A stretch of DNA of 16,482 bases, from the NCBI GenBank assembly GCA_965660635.1, contig CBFIAS010000040.1, forward strand, positions 1 through 16,482. The letters are read 5' to 3'. The DNA comes from UBA7374 sp965660635. Its GTDB lineage: Bacteria; Verrucomicrobiota; Verrucomicrobiia; Opitutales; Coraliomargaritaceae. Under the pieces are notes generated by a model. That model was given only the letters and a program-made list of their open reading frames with translations, had not been told where the DNA came from and made no database searches. The translations under genes and the position numbers were made by a program. Below are positions 1 to 14,240 of this stretch, piece by piece. Each line of letters begins with the position of its first letter. Position 1 is the first letter of the stretch.

Positions 1-173
<173 letters not shown>

Positions 174-272
174 TGCTGTGTTTCCTGCTTGTAAAAGTAT
201 GAATGTGCCGTGCGCAAATGGTATGATTTGGATGCGCTATGACGATGAACTGTAAATTTTAATCCGCTTATC

Positions 273-300
273 TCCGGCAACTTGCGATAACCGTGCCGGA
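273..300 (+). other. Hairpin in the 23S-5S spacer
   Basis: The spacer between 23S and 5S rRNA (about 140 bases) holds no tRNA. Its only clear structure is a perfect 7-bp inverted repeat, TCCGGCA ... TGCCGGA, with a 14-base loop, ending 12 bases before the predicted 5S start. Its position suits an rRNA processing stem. It has no T-run after it, so a terminator is unlikely. The processing role is inferred from location only. Confidence 0.4.
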
Positions 301-312
301 ATCAGGAAACCG

Positions 313-431
313 CCTCTGGTGACGATAGCTGTGGGGAAATACACGTTCCCTTCCCGAACACGCTCGTCAAGCCCACAAGCGCCGATGGTAGTGCCGCCCC
401 GCTGCGGTGCGAGAGTAGGTTATCGCCAGTA
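313..431 (+). rRNA. rrf: 5S ribosomal RNA
   Basis: A complete 5S rRNA of about 119 bases. The diagnostic internal block 'gcgccgatggtagtg' is present, followed by a GC hairpin and 'gcgagagtaggt', as in other bacterial 5S genes. The two ends pair: CTGGTGA at 316-322 is complementary to TCGCCAG at 423-429 (one G-U pair), which gives helix I. The ends are set from this pairing and could be off by a few bases. An intrinsic terminator follows within about 5 bases. Confidence 0.93.
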
Positions 432-435
432 TTAT

Positions 436-470
436 GCCCCGGCTTTCCGAAAGGAGAGCCGGGGCTTTTT
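436..470 (+). terminator. rrn operon intrinsic terminator
   Basis: A perfect 9-bp GC-rich stem, GCCCCGGCT (436-444) with AGCCGGGGC (457-465), encloses a 12-base loop and is followed at once by five T residues. It lies directly behind the 5S gene, so it should end the rRNA transcript before the repeat region. Confidence 0.9.
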
Positions 471-488
471 GCTGCTCCATCATCAAAT

Positions 489-740
489 CCAATTCGCAAT
501 CGCAATCGATTTCGATAACGATTTCGATATCGATTTCCGCTTCGCTGATTTCGACTGTTATCGAATTGAAAAAGGGACTGCCTGGTACAGTAGATGAGCC
601 CCCGTGCCCCCGTGCCCCCGTGTGAGATAAAATGCGTCGTGCACATTCTTCGTGTGAGAATCCAGGGAATCACGTGGATGCGCGCAGATCATAGAACCTT
701 GGCCCGCGAATCATCACGAATCATTTTTTATAATGCATCC
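489..740. repeat. Composite intergenic repeat, copy A
   Basis: First copy of a composite unit. In order: two CGCAAT hexamers (495-506), a GAT-hexamer stretch (GATTTC, GATAAC, GATTTC, GATATC, GATTTC, 508-537), a segment containing 'gggactgcctggtacag', a C-rich triple (ccccgtg repeats, about 599-620), a box 'gtgtgagataaaatgcgtcg' (620-639), a small ATTCT/AGAAT hairpin inside 'attcttcgtgtgagaat', and an end box with 'atcatagaaccttggccc' leading to 'ttttttataatgcatcc'. Positions 501-710 match copy B (821-1030) with only three differences (553, 599, 612). No recognisable protein is encoded; the open frames in it are arginine-rich translations of the hexamers. Confidence 0.85.
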
Positions 741-772
741 TTAAGCGAGTTGTTGTTTTAGAACTCGTGGGT

Positions 773-1071
773 CCAAATCGCAATCCAAATCGCAATCGCA
801 ATCGCAATCGCAATCGCAATCGCAATCGATTTCGATAACGATTTCGATATCGATTTCCGCTTCGCTGATTTCTACTGTTATCGAATTGAAAAAGGGACTG
901 CCTGGTACAGTAGATGAGTCCCCGTGCCCCCCTGCCCCCGTGTGAGATAAAATGCGTCGTGCACATTCTTCGTGTGAGAATCCAGGGAATCACGTGGATG
1001 CGCGCAGATCATAGAACCTTGGCCCGCGAATCGACCTGAATCATCACGAATCATTTTTTATAATGCATCCC
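773..1071. repeat. Composite intergenic repeat, copy B, with expanded hexamer array
   Basis: Second copy of the same unit, displaced by 320 bases from copy A and in the same orientation. Its hexamer head is longer: CCAAAT, CGCAAT, CCAAAT and then six uninterrupted CGCAAT units (791-826), where copy A has only two. Near its end it carries one extra 10-base unit ('tcgacctgaa', 1031-1040). The rest is almost identical to copy A, so the duplication is recent or the copies are kept alike by recombination. The 32 bases between the copies (741-772) are not shared. No gene is seen. Confidence 0.85.
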
Positions 1072-1100
1072 TTAATTGCTCTATCTGAAATTCTTTCTTT

Positions 1101-1149
1101 CGACGTTCGACGTTCGACGTTCAACGTTCGACGTTCAACGTTCGACGTT
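1101..1149. repeat. CGACGTT heptamer tandem array (7 units)
   Basis: Seven head-to-tail 7-base units, five CGACGTT and two CAACGTT (units 4 and 6), with no gaps. The array ends 11 bases short of the uvrA stop codon (TAA on the minus strand, 1161-1163), so it lies in the 3' flank of uvrA. The same heptamer occurs at 16117-16151. No clear intrinsic terminator is seen for uvrA; whether the array, rich in self-complementary ACGT and TCGA, helps end transcription is unknown. Confidence 0.9.
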
Positions 1150-1160
1150 CGTCCGTTCGC

Positions 1161-6614
<5,454 letters not shown>

Positions 6615-6671
6615 CTGCGTCCTACTGTGGGCGGGCGTGTAGAGGAGTCCAACGGAACCGGTACTTTTAAA

Positions 6672-6698
6672 GAATCCGCAACTTCTGCGAGTTGATTC
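6672..6698. promoter_or_regulatory. Inverted repeat in the tetR-uvrA gap
   Basis: In the 119-base gap between tetR and uvrA lies a nested inverted repeat: GAATC (6672-6676) with GATTC (6694-6698), and inside it CAACT (6679-6683) with AGTTG (6690-6694). It sits 58-84 bases upstream of the uvrA start codon. It could be a regulator site for uvrA (an SOS-type site is conceivable) or a weak structure after tetR; nothing in the sequence decides between these, and I cannot match it to a known LexA motif. Confidence 0.25.
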
Positions 6699-6733
6699 TA
6701 CCGGATTCCGCCGGGAGGTGCGTGCCGGAAAGC

Positions 6734-7276
6734 CTAGGCCTGTTCCAGAATGCGATTTTTCACTTTTTGCAGACAGGATACATTGTTCTTGAGCGTGGCG
6801 AGGGCCATTGCACCTTCGAGCGCGCAATAGATGAGCATGGGGGACCGGGTGTTTTTGCCGGGGGAGCCTCCAGACTCCAGCGCCGCATCCAGCCAGCGGA
6901 TGTTGTCGTCCACAAATTGCGCGATTTCATGCACGACGGTAGTGGGGAGCGCGGGAGACTCGTGGGAAAGGATGCCGCAGAGGCAGGCGTTTCCGGATGT
7001 ATTGAAGGATTTAATGAAGGTGTCGCAGTAGTGGCGGAGCTTGTTCGCGGAGTCCGCTTCCGGGGCGTCCGGAGGGCCGAGAGCATCGAAGAAATCCTCG
7101 CTGTAGCGCTTTGCCACAGCGACGGCGAGATCTTCCTTGCGCCTGAAGTAGTGGTGCACCGAGGAGCTTTTGATCCCGATCCGGTCGGCGATCTCCCTGA
7201 AGCTGAATGCGTTGTAGCCGCCGTGCCGGATCATCCTGGTGGCGGTTTCGATGATGAGGCTGCGTTTATCGTGCAT
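6734..7276 (-). CDS. TetR/AcrR-family transcriptional regulator
   Basis: A 180-aa one-component repressor. Residues 7-52 form the typical TetR N-terminal DNA-binding domain: 'ATRMIRHGGYNAFSFREIADRIG' spread over 12-34, then the recognition helix region with SSSVHHYFRRKEDL (37-50). The C-terminal ligand domain (about 75-180) is not specific enough to name a ligand; it is rich in cysteine (C84, C98, C100, C151, C168). The gene is divergent from the short-chain dehydrogenase at 7380, and two similar palindromes lie between them, one only 9 bases upstream of the tetR start. Autoregulation and repression of the dehydrogenase are therefore likely. uvrA follows 119 bases downstream on the same strand; read-through is possible, but a functional link is not implied. 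No good Shine-Dalgarno is seen before the ATG. Confidence 0.9.
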   Translation of the reverse strand: MHDKRSLIIETATRMIRHGGYNAFSFREIADRIGIKSSSVHHYFRRKEDLAVAVAKRYSEDFFDALGPPDAPEADSANKLRHYCDTFIKSFNTSGNACLCGILSHESPALPTTVVHEIAQFVDDNIRWLDAALESGGSPGKNTRSPMLIYCALEGAMALATLKNNVSCLQKVKNRILEQA

Positions 7277-7285
7277 GTTTTATCT

Positions 7286-7299
7286 ATCTATTGATCGGT
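7286..7299. promoter_or_regulatory. Probable TetR operator, tetR-proximal
   Basis: ATCTATTGATCGGT is an imperfect palindrome that matches the better site at 7336-7349 (ACCTACTGATAGGT) in 11 of 14 positions. It starts 9 bases upstream of the tetR start codon, where a bound repressor would block tetR expression. Assignment to the adjacent TetR protein is inferred from position and similarity of the two sites. Confidence 0.55.
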
Positions 7300-7333
7300 T
7301 TGTGCTTGCAAGGCCATTGGGTGATGCAGCAAT

Positions 7334-7351
7334 CTACCTACTGATAGGTAG
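7334..7351. promoter_or_regulatory. Probable TetR operator, dehydrogenase-proximal
   Basis: CTACCTACTGATAGGTAG is a palindrome with perfect 7-bp arms (CTACCTA / TAGGTAG) around a 4-base centre, the size and form usual for TetR-family operators. It ends 28 bases upstream of the dehydrogenase start codon. Its centre is 50 bases from that of the site at 7286, close to a whole number of helical turns. No convincing -35/-10 pair could be fixed for either gene. Confidence 0.7.
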
Positions 7352-7379
7352 TCAATTAACATTAAAAAGGAAAGACATT

Positions 7380-8144
7380 ATGAGCACGGAAACAAATTAC
7401 ATAATCGGTGGTTCGCGAGGCATTGGGCTGGCGACGGCCAAGCGTCTGGTGGCGCGAGGGAAGGCGGTGACCCTGATTGCCCGCGATGCTGGGGACTTGT
7501 CAAAGGCAGGCCAAGTGCTGGCTGAAGCTGGTGATGCGCCGGTTGAATTGGCGGTTTTCGACTTGTATTCGGAGGCGTCGGTGGACTCCCTCGTCCAGCA
7601 CATCGCCAATGATGAGCGGTCGATCGCCGGGCTGGTCAACTCGGCGGGCTATTTTTGCCCGAAGCCGTTTCTTGAGCAGGGCCGTGAAGACTACCGGAAG
7701 TACATGGATCTGAACGAGGCCTTCTTCTTTATCACACAGGCAGTTGCGCAGAGGATGAAGGCGGCGGGCAGCGGCAGCATAGTGAACATTGGCTCAATGT
7801 GGGCGCGGCAAGCGGTCAAAGCGACTCCTTCAAGTTCCTATTCGATGGCCAAGGCGGGGCTGCATTCTCTGACACAGCATCTGGCGATGGAACTGGCTGA
7901 TTGGGGCATCCGGGTTAATGCGGTCTCTCCGGCTGTGGTGGTGACGTCGATCTACAAGGCCTTCATCGAGGAGGAAAAGATCGAGGAAACGCTGTCCGGC
8001 TTTGACGCTTTTCATCCGATCGGGCGGGTCGGTCGCCCGGAGGACGTCGCGGCTGCCATCGATTTCCTGCTTGGCAAGGATGCCTCCTGGGTAACCGGCG
8101 CGGTCTGGGACATCGACGGGGGGGTGATGGCGGGACGGAATTAG
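7380..8144 (+). CDS. Short-chain dehydrogenase/reductase (SDR), classical type
   Basis: A 254-aa NAD(P)-dependent oxidoreductase. The Rossmann glycine motif is GGSRGIG (10-16), then NSAG (87-90, the NNAG motif), and the catalytic set N112, S139, Y154, K158 (YSMAK) is complete. The C-terminal part has the usual NAVSPAVV (180-187), GRVGRPEDVA (215-224) and the closing WVTGAVWDIDGG (237-248). R13 and R35 near the nucleotide pocket would suit NADP(H), but this is not certain. The substrate cannot be told from sequence. The ATG at 7380 is chosen because AAGGAAA (7368-7374) is a good ribosome site; the frame is open further upstream, but through the operator region. It is divergent from tetR and probably derepressed when that regulator meets its ligand. 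Confidence 0.93.
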   Translation: MSTETNYIIGGSRGIGLATAKRLVARGKAVTLIARDAGDLSKAGQVLAEAGDAPVELAVFDLYSEASVDSLVQHIANDERSIAGLVNSAGYFCPKPFLEQGREDYRKYMDLNEAFFFITQAVAQRMKAAGSGSIVNIGSMWARQAVKATPSSSYSMAKAGLHSLTQHLAMELADWGIRVNAVSPAVVVTSIYKAFIEEEKIEETLSGFDAFHPIGRVGRPEDVAAAIDFLLGKDASWVTGAVWDIDGGVMAGRN

Positions 8145-8210
8145 CCTTGTGAGCGCCCCTTTGGTTGATCTCTCAAAGTTCCGGCATGCCTCCGGGAGCA
8201 AGGAGTGGGT

Positions 8211-10547
<2,337 letters not shown>

Positions 10548-10811
10548 CTCGATTCTACTATGGCTAACCGCACTGGCGGGAAGGTCAACACGGGGTTACG
10601 GTCCGGTGAATTGGAGTGCAGTGCTTCCCGTGTTTATGCTTTGATCTTTACGGACTACTTCCTTTGAATATGCGTCGTTTGTCTCGTGTTTTCCGGGGCA
10701 CAAGTTTGTAGGAAGCTGTAAGATCATGTTGTTGTTTCTCTATCCGGCTGGGGTTATTGCTTTTTTATTACGGCAATTCCAGTTTGCTTTGGTCATGGAA
10801 AGGGGCCTGGC
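10548..10811. other. Divergent intergenic region, recD2 / O-antigen ligase-like gene
   Basis: A 264-base gap between two genes that start in opposite directions, so it must hold both promoters. I see no tRNA, repeat or strong palindrome in it. A possible plus-strand promoter is TTGATC (10641-10646) with TTGAAT 17 bases downstream, but the match is only moderate. The plus-strand gene has a good ribosome site (AAAGGGG, 10799-10805). Confidence 0.4.
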
Positions 10812-13349
10812 ATGAGGCATCGCCCGCGCAGGGGTTCAGGCGGGCGCGGACGGCGCAGCCGCAATCCGATGAGAAAGAGGAGCCGTCCTCCGGTAAGACC
10901 GTCTCGCCAGACCCGGTCGCCGCTTCCGTCGAAAAAAGCCGTTCCTGTGAGGAAGAAGCTAAAGCGCGTTACTTCTTCTTTCCGGGCACCGCAGTCTTCC
11001 AAGGAGTCGCTTGAGACGGTGCTGCGCAAAAGGGAGAAGCCGAAGGGCTTGCTCGTTCTTCCTGCGCTGCTCGGGATGGCCCTGCTGGTTTATTACGGTG
11101 GAAATGAGTCGGCCTGGGTCGCGGGTGCGGCTGTGGCAATTCCGGGCTTGCTGCTGCTGGCATGTCCTCCGCGCCGGAGTCTGGGAAGACCGGTGCATAT
11201 CGGGATGGGGTTGCTCCTTGGGGCGGGGCTCCTGGCTTTTTTGCCGCAGTTCTATTGGCCGCTGCCGGATTGGCGGGCTGACGCGGTTGCGAATTTCTCG
11301 ATGGATCTGCCATTCGTGCTGAGCGTGCAGCCTGCAAAGAGTTGGGAGGCCTTTCTTGTGCTGGCGGCGGGGCTGTGCTGGTTTTATGCGCTGGCCACGA
11401 GCGAAAGGAACGGGACGGGTTGGCATTATTTTTTCGCTGCGTTTGATGCCATCCTGCTGGTCTTGGCGCTGGTGGTTCTGTTCGCCAGTGCCAACGAGTG
11501 GCAAATTTCCGGCGCGGGCATGGATTCGTTCGGGTTTTTTGAGGATCCGGATATAACAGCAAATTTGCTGGCCCTTGGCGGATTGATTTGCGCCGGCCAC
11601 GGCCTGCACGGGGTTCTAAAGAAAAAGACGCTGCACTTGTTCAGCCTGGCGGTCTCCATCGTGGTCGTTGCGGCATTGTACTTGGCGGAGTCGGGGACGG
11701 GCCTGATGTTGTTTTTCCTGGGGCTTGGCATCTGGTTGATTGCTCAGGGGGTGCGATTGTCGCGCCGCGAACTGGCCCGGTTCCTGATGCCTTTGTGCTT
11801 TCTCCTGCTGGTCTTGTGGGTGGTTTTTCCTGGCGGAACTTTTGGCCGCTTGTTGTCCATTACTGCCGAGACGCCGCAGGGCGGGGTGGCTTGGAGGATA
11901 CCGGTTTACCTGGATTGCCTGCGGTTGATCGGGGAGTCCCCGCTGGCGGGGATCGGGTTGGGCAACTTCGCTGCGGTTTTCCCGCAGTATCGATTGTTTT
12001 CACTTGAGTCTGGTGAAGTGACGGATCCGAAGAGCGATTTGCTCTGGTTTCTCGCGGAAGGCGGATTGCTGGGTTTTCTGGGGCTGGTATTCTGTGTCTA
12101 CGGATATTTCAGGATTCGCCGGAAAGTGCATCCTGGTGAAGACATTCGTTTCAGCCGGATCTTGCTGCTCGCGTTGATGCTGTTTTTCGCTCATTCGCTG
12201 GTCGCTTCTCCGGCCCATCAATTCGGACCGGTGTATTTCGCCCTGATGCTGGCGGCGCTGGCCGTTCCGGTCGGTTCGTTGCGGGCCAGCCGGTTGCCGC
12301 CCCTGGGGTGGAGGTTGATTGGCGGGTTCCTTTTGGTCCATGGCTTGCTTTGGATCGGCGGGGATGTCCTGCGCTTGGGCACACATTCACTGGTTGCGCG
12401 GGAGTTGGGCAACGAGCGGCTACAGGGGCAGGAATCTGGAGGGGCTTTCAAGGACATGGACGCGGTTCTGGAGAGGGCGTTGCAGCGGGAGCCACTGGAC
12501 TGGGAGCTGCACCATCAGCGGGGCGTCTTTGCGCTTTCCACTTTCGGTGAGATCGACGCTGCGGCCTCGGATTTCAACCGCGCGGCGTTCAGCAATCCTC
12601 ATTCGGCAAAGGTTCGCTATGTTGAGGGTTTGGCCTGGATGGAGTACGACTTGTCGCGTGTTACCGCTGCGTGGCGCGATGCGGTCTACCGCCAGACGGA
12701 CGACCGGGTAGCCTTGTTCCGGGGGATGATTGAAAATGTTGCCGACAATCCCCTGATGAAGGATCGTCTGGCACGGCTCTCCACCCTGGAAGGGGTTTAC
12801 CGCAGGGAATATCTTCTTTCCCTTGAAGGCCGGCGTCTGCTCAAGGAGATAGAGAGGGACTTTCGGGTTGATCCAAACTTGTTGAAATTCAGCCGCAGTG
12901 ATCGCAGTGTTGTGGTTTCCCACTGGTTGAAGTATGCCGAGGTGGATGCGGTGGAGCAGTTCCTGGAAAGCAAGGGTGATCTTTTAGCGGATGCCTGGCA
13001 CATCCGGGCGAAATTGTTCGCCCGCAAGGCGATGTTCGACGAGGCCGTTCAATTGGTGGTTGCTCACACTGAGCCGCTCAGCCTGCCGGCGACAACTGCG
13101 GAAAGAGGGCAAACGGCCCGTCTGGAGCGTGCCTATGCGGTGCTTCCCGGTGACATGAGGCGGGGCCTGGATCTGCTCGCGTCTTATTTGGAATCAGAGG
13201 AGCACAGCAAGGCATTGGATCTGGTCAATTCGCTGGTCGAGTCGGAGGAAGCGACGCGGGAAGCCTACTATTGGCGGGCCGAGGTGTTGCGCCGGATGGG
13301 GGACGCGGTTGAGAGCTGGCACGCCTACGAGGAGTACCTCAGCCGCTGA
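10812..13349 (+). CDS. O-antigen ligase/polymerase-like membrane protein with C-terminal TPR-like region
   Basis: An 845-aa integral membrane protein. It opens with an unusual basic, disordered-looking stretch (1-78, very rich in R, K, P and S), followed by about 12 hydrophobic segments between 79 and 520. The Wzy_C/WaaL-type motif SPLAGIGLGNF (376-386) with the following WRIP / PQYR context and AEGGLLGFLGL (415-425) points to the family that ligates or polymerises lipid-linked glycans on the outer face of the inner membrane. Residues about 540-845 are soluble and helical, with TPR-like alternation (for example LERALQREPLDWELHHQRGVF at 553-573, written here in part), and would lie in the periplasm. 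The exact role (ligase, polymerase or protein O-glycosylation) cannot be told, and no other glycan genes are nearby. The first ATG is preferred because AAAGGGG lies 6 bases upstream; the ATG at 10869 has no such site. panB follows after 57 bases and may be co-transcribed. Confidence 0.82.
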   Translation: MRHRPRRGSGGRGRRSRNPMRKRSRPPVRPSRQTRSPLPSKKAVPVRKKLKRVTSSFRAPQSSKESLETVLRKREKPKGLLVLPALLGMALLVYYGGNESAWVAGAAVAIPGLLLLACPPRRSLGRPVHIGMGLLLGAGLLAFLPQFYWPLPDWRADAVANFSMDLPFVLSVQPAKSWEAFLVLAAGLCWFYALATSERNGTGWHYFFAAFDAILLVLALVVLFASANEWQISGAGMDSFGFFEDPDITANLLALGGLICAGHGLHGVLKKKTLHLFSLAVSIVVVAALYLAESGTGLMLFFLGLGIWLIAQGVRLSRRELARFLMPLCFLLLVLWVVFPGGTFGRLLSITAETPQGGVAWRIPVYLDCLRLIGESPLAGIGLGNFAAVFPQYRLFSLESGEVTDPKSDLLWFLAEGGLLGFLGLVFCVYGYFRIRRKVHPGEDIRFSRILLLALMLFFAHSLVASPAHQFGPVYFALMLAALAVPVGSLRASRLPPLGWRLIGGFLLVHGLLWIGGDVLRLGTHSLVARELGNERLQGQESGGAFKDMDAVLERALQREPLDWELHHQRGVFALSTFGEIDAAASDFNRAAFSNPHSAKVRYVEGLAWMEYDLSRVTAAWRDAVYRQTDDRVALFRGMIENVADNPLMKDRLARLSTLEGVYRREYLLSLEGRRLLKEIERDFRVDPNLLKFSRSDRSVVVSHWLKYAEVDAVEQFLESKGDLLADAWHIRAKLFARKAMFDEAVQLVVAHTEPLSLPATTAERGQTARLERAYAVLPGDMRRGLDLLASYLESEEHSKALDLVNSLVESEEATREAYYWRAEVLRRMGDAVESWHAYEEYLSR

Positions 13350-13392
13350 TTATGACCTGCATCTGCTGGCCCGGCGTCCGGCCCGCCCCGTG

Positions 13393-13407
13393 AGACAAGG
13401 ATTGTCT
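13393..13407 (+). promoter_or_regulatory. Hairpin enclosing the panB ribosome binding site
   Basis: AGACAA (13393-13398) and TTGTCT (13402-13407) are perfect 6-bp arms around the loop GGA. The AAGGA ribosome site (13397-13401) is therefore partly in the stem and partly in the 3-base loop, and the first base of the TTG start codon closes the stem. This may lower translation. The stem is short and AT-rich, so it could also be chance. Confidence 0.35.
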
Positions 13408-14240
13408 TGGCCCAGCCGCATGATCCATTATCCACTCCATTTGATAACGATAGAACCCGAGCCGTGAGCATTTCGACCAAAGACATCCGCAACCTGAAAG
13501 GGGAACGTCCGATCGTGGCGACCACTGCATACGATGCAATGATGGCGCATCATGCGGACAATGCCGGGGTGGATCTCATCCTGGTTGGCGATTCGGTGGG
13601 CACCACGCAAATGGGCTTCGATTCAACGGTGCCAGTGACGCTGGAAATGATGCTTCACCACACTGCGGCGGTGGCGCGCGCCCGTCCGGATGCCCTGCTG
13701 GTAGCGGACCTGCCGTTTGCATTGGCCCGTAGCGGGTTTGAGCGTTTGCTGGAAGCTTGCTGCCGCCTGATGCAGGAGGCTGGGGCGGAAGCGGTCAAGA
13801 TCGAGGGTGACGCCTCGCTGGCTCCTGATGTCCGGCGCCTGACGGCGGCGGGCATCCCGGTGTTGGGCCATGTCGGCCTGCTCCCGCAGCAGTACCACCA
13901 GCTCGGCGGCTACCGTGTCTTCGGGCGGAGTGATTCGGAGAAACAGTCCCTGCTGGAGGATGCCCTCGCGCTGGAGGCGGCGGGCTGTTTTGCCATCCTC
14001 TGCGAGATGACGGACAGCATGTTCAGCGGCACGATCTCGAGTGAGTTGAAGGTGCCGCTGATTGGCATTGGAAGCGGTCCCCACTGCGACGGGCAAATCC
14101 TCGTCTGCAACGACTTGCTCGGTCTCGGCCAGGGGCAGGTGCCTTCTTTTGTCAAACAGTACGCCCAACTGGGCGGTCAGATCGAATCCGCCTTCTCCGC
14201 CTATGTTGAGGACGTGCGCAACCGCCGCTTTCCGTCATGA
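13407..14240 (+). CDS. panB: 3-methyl-2-oxobutanoate hydroxymethyltransferase
   Basis: First committed enzyme of pantothenate (and so coenzyme A) synthesis: transfers a hydroxymethyl group from 5,10-methylenetetrahydrofolate to 2-oxoisovalerate to give ketopantoate, in the cytosol. The 277-aa product has the family signatures TAYD (40-43), LVGDSVG (59-65), ADLPF (100-104), VKIEG (130-134), GHVGL (154-158), GGYRVFGR (167-174) and IGIGSG (219-224). The Mg-binding D62, D101 and E133 and the catalytic base E200 are present. The start is uncertain: TTG at 13407 has AAGGA 5 bases upstream, while GTG at 13464 has no clear ribosome site but would give 258 aa beginning SISTKDIRNLKGERP, closer to usual PanB N-termini. 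No panC or panD is in the window. Its stop overlaps the gpsA start (ATGA), so the two are translationally coupled. Confidence 0.95.
   Translation: MAQPHDPLSTPFDNDRTRAVSISTKDIRNLKGERPIVATTAYDAMMAHHADNAGVDLILVGDSVGTTQMGFDSTVPVTLEMMLHHTAAVARARPDALLVADLPFALARSGFERLLEACCRLMQEAGAEAVKIEGDASLAPDVRRLTAAGIPVLGHVGLLPQQYHQLGGYRVFGRSDSEKQSLLEDALALEAAGCFAILCEMTDSMFSGTISSELKVPLIGIGSGPHCDGQILVCNDLLGLGQGQVPSFVKQYAQLGGQIESAFSAYVEDVRNRRFPS

Noticed and set aside
302..993. Minus-strand arginine-rich open frames (302-673 and 721-993) starting with the same peptide
   Set aside because: They are translations of the composite repeat copies A and B; the first one also runs across the rrn terminator and into 5S rRNA. 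Their shared start reflects the DNA repeat, not a gene family.
489..1071. Insertion sequence or MITE bounded by the composite repeats
   Set aside because: No transposase, no terminal inverted repeats and no target site duplications could be seen around copies A, B or C.
1101..1149. CRISPR-like reading of the tandem arrays
   Set aside because: Units are 6-7 bases with no unique spacers and no cas genes; these are simple tandem repeats.
6615..6827. Longer uvrA start at 6827
   Set aside because: The extra 71 residues show no similarity to UvrA N-termini and would overlap the end of tetR; the ATG at 6614 has a ribosome site and begins the conserved region.
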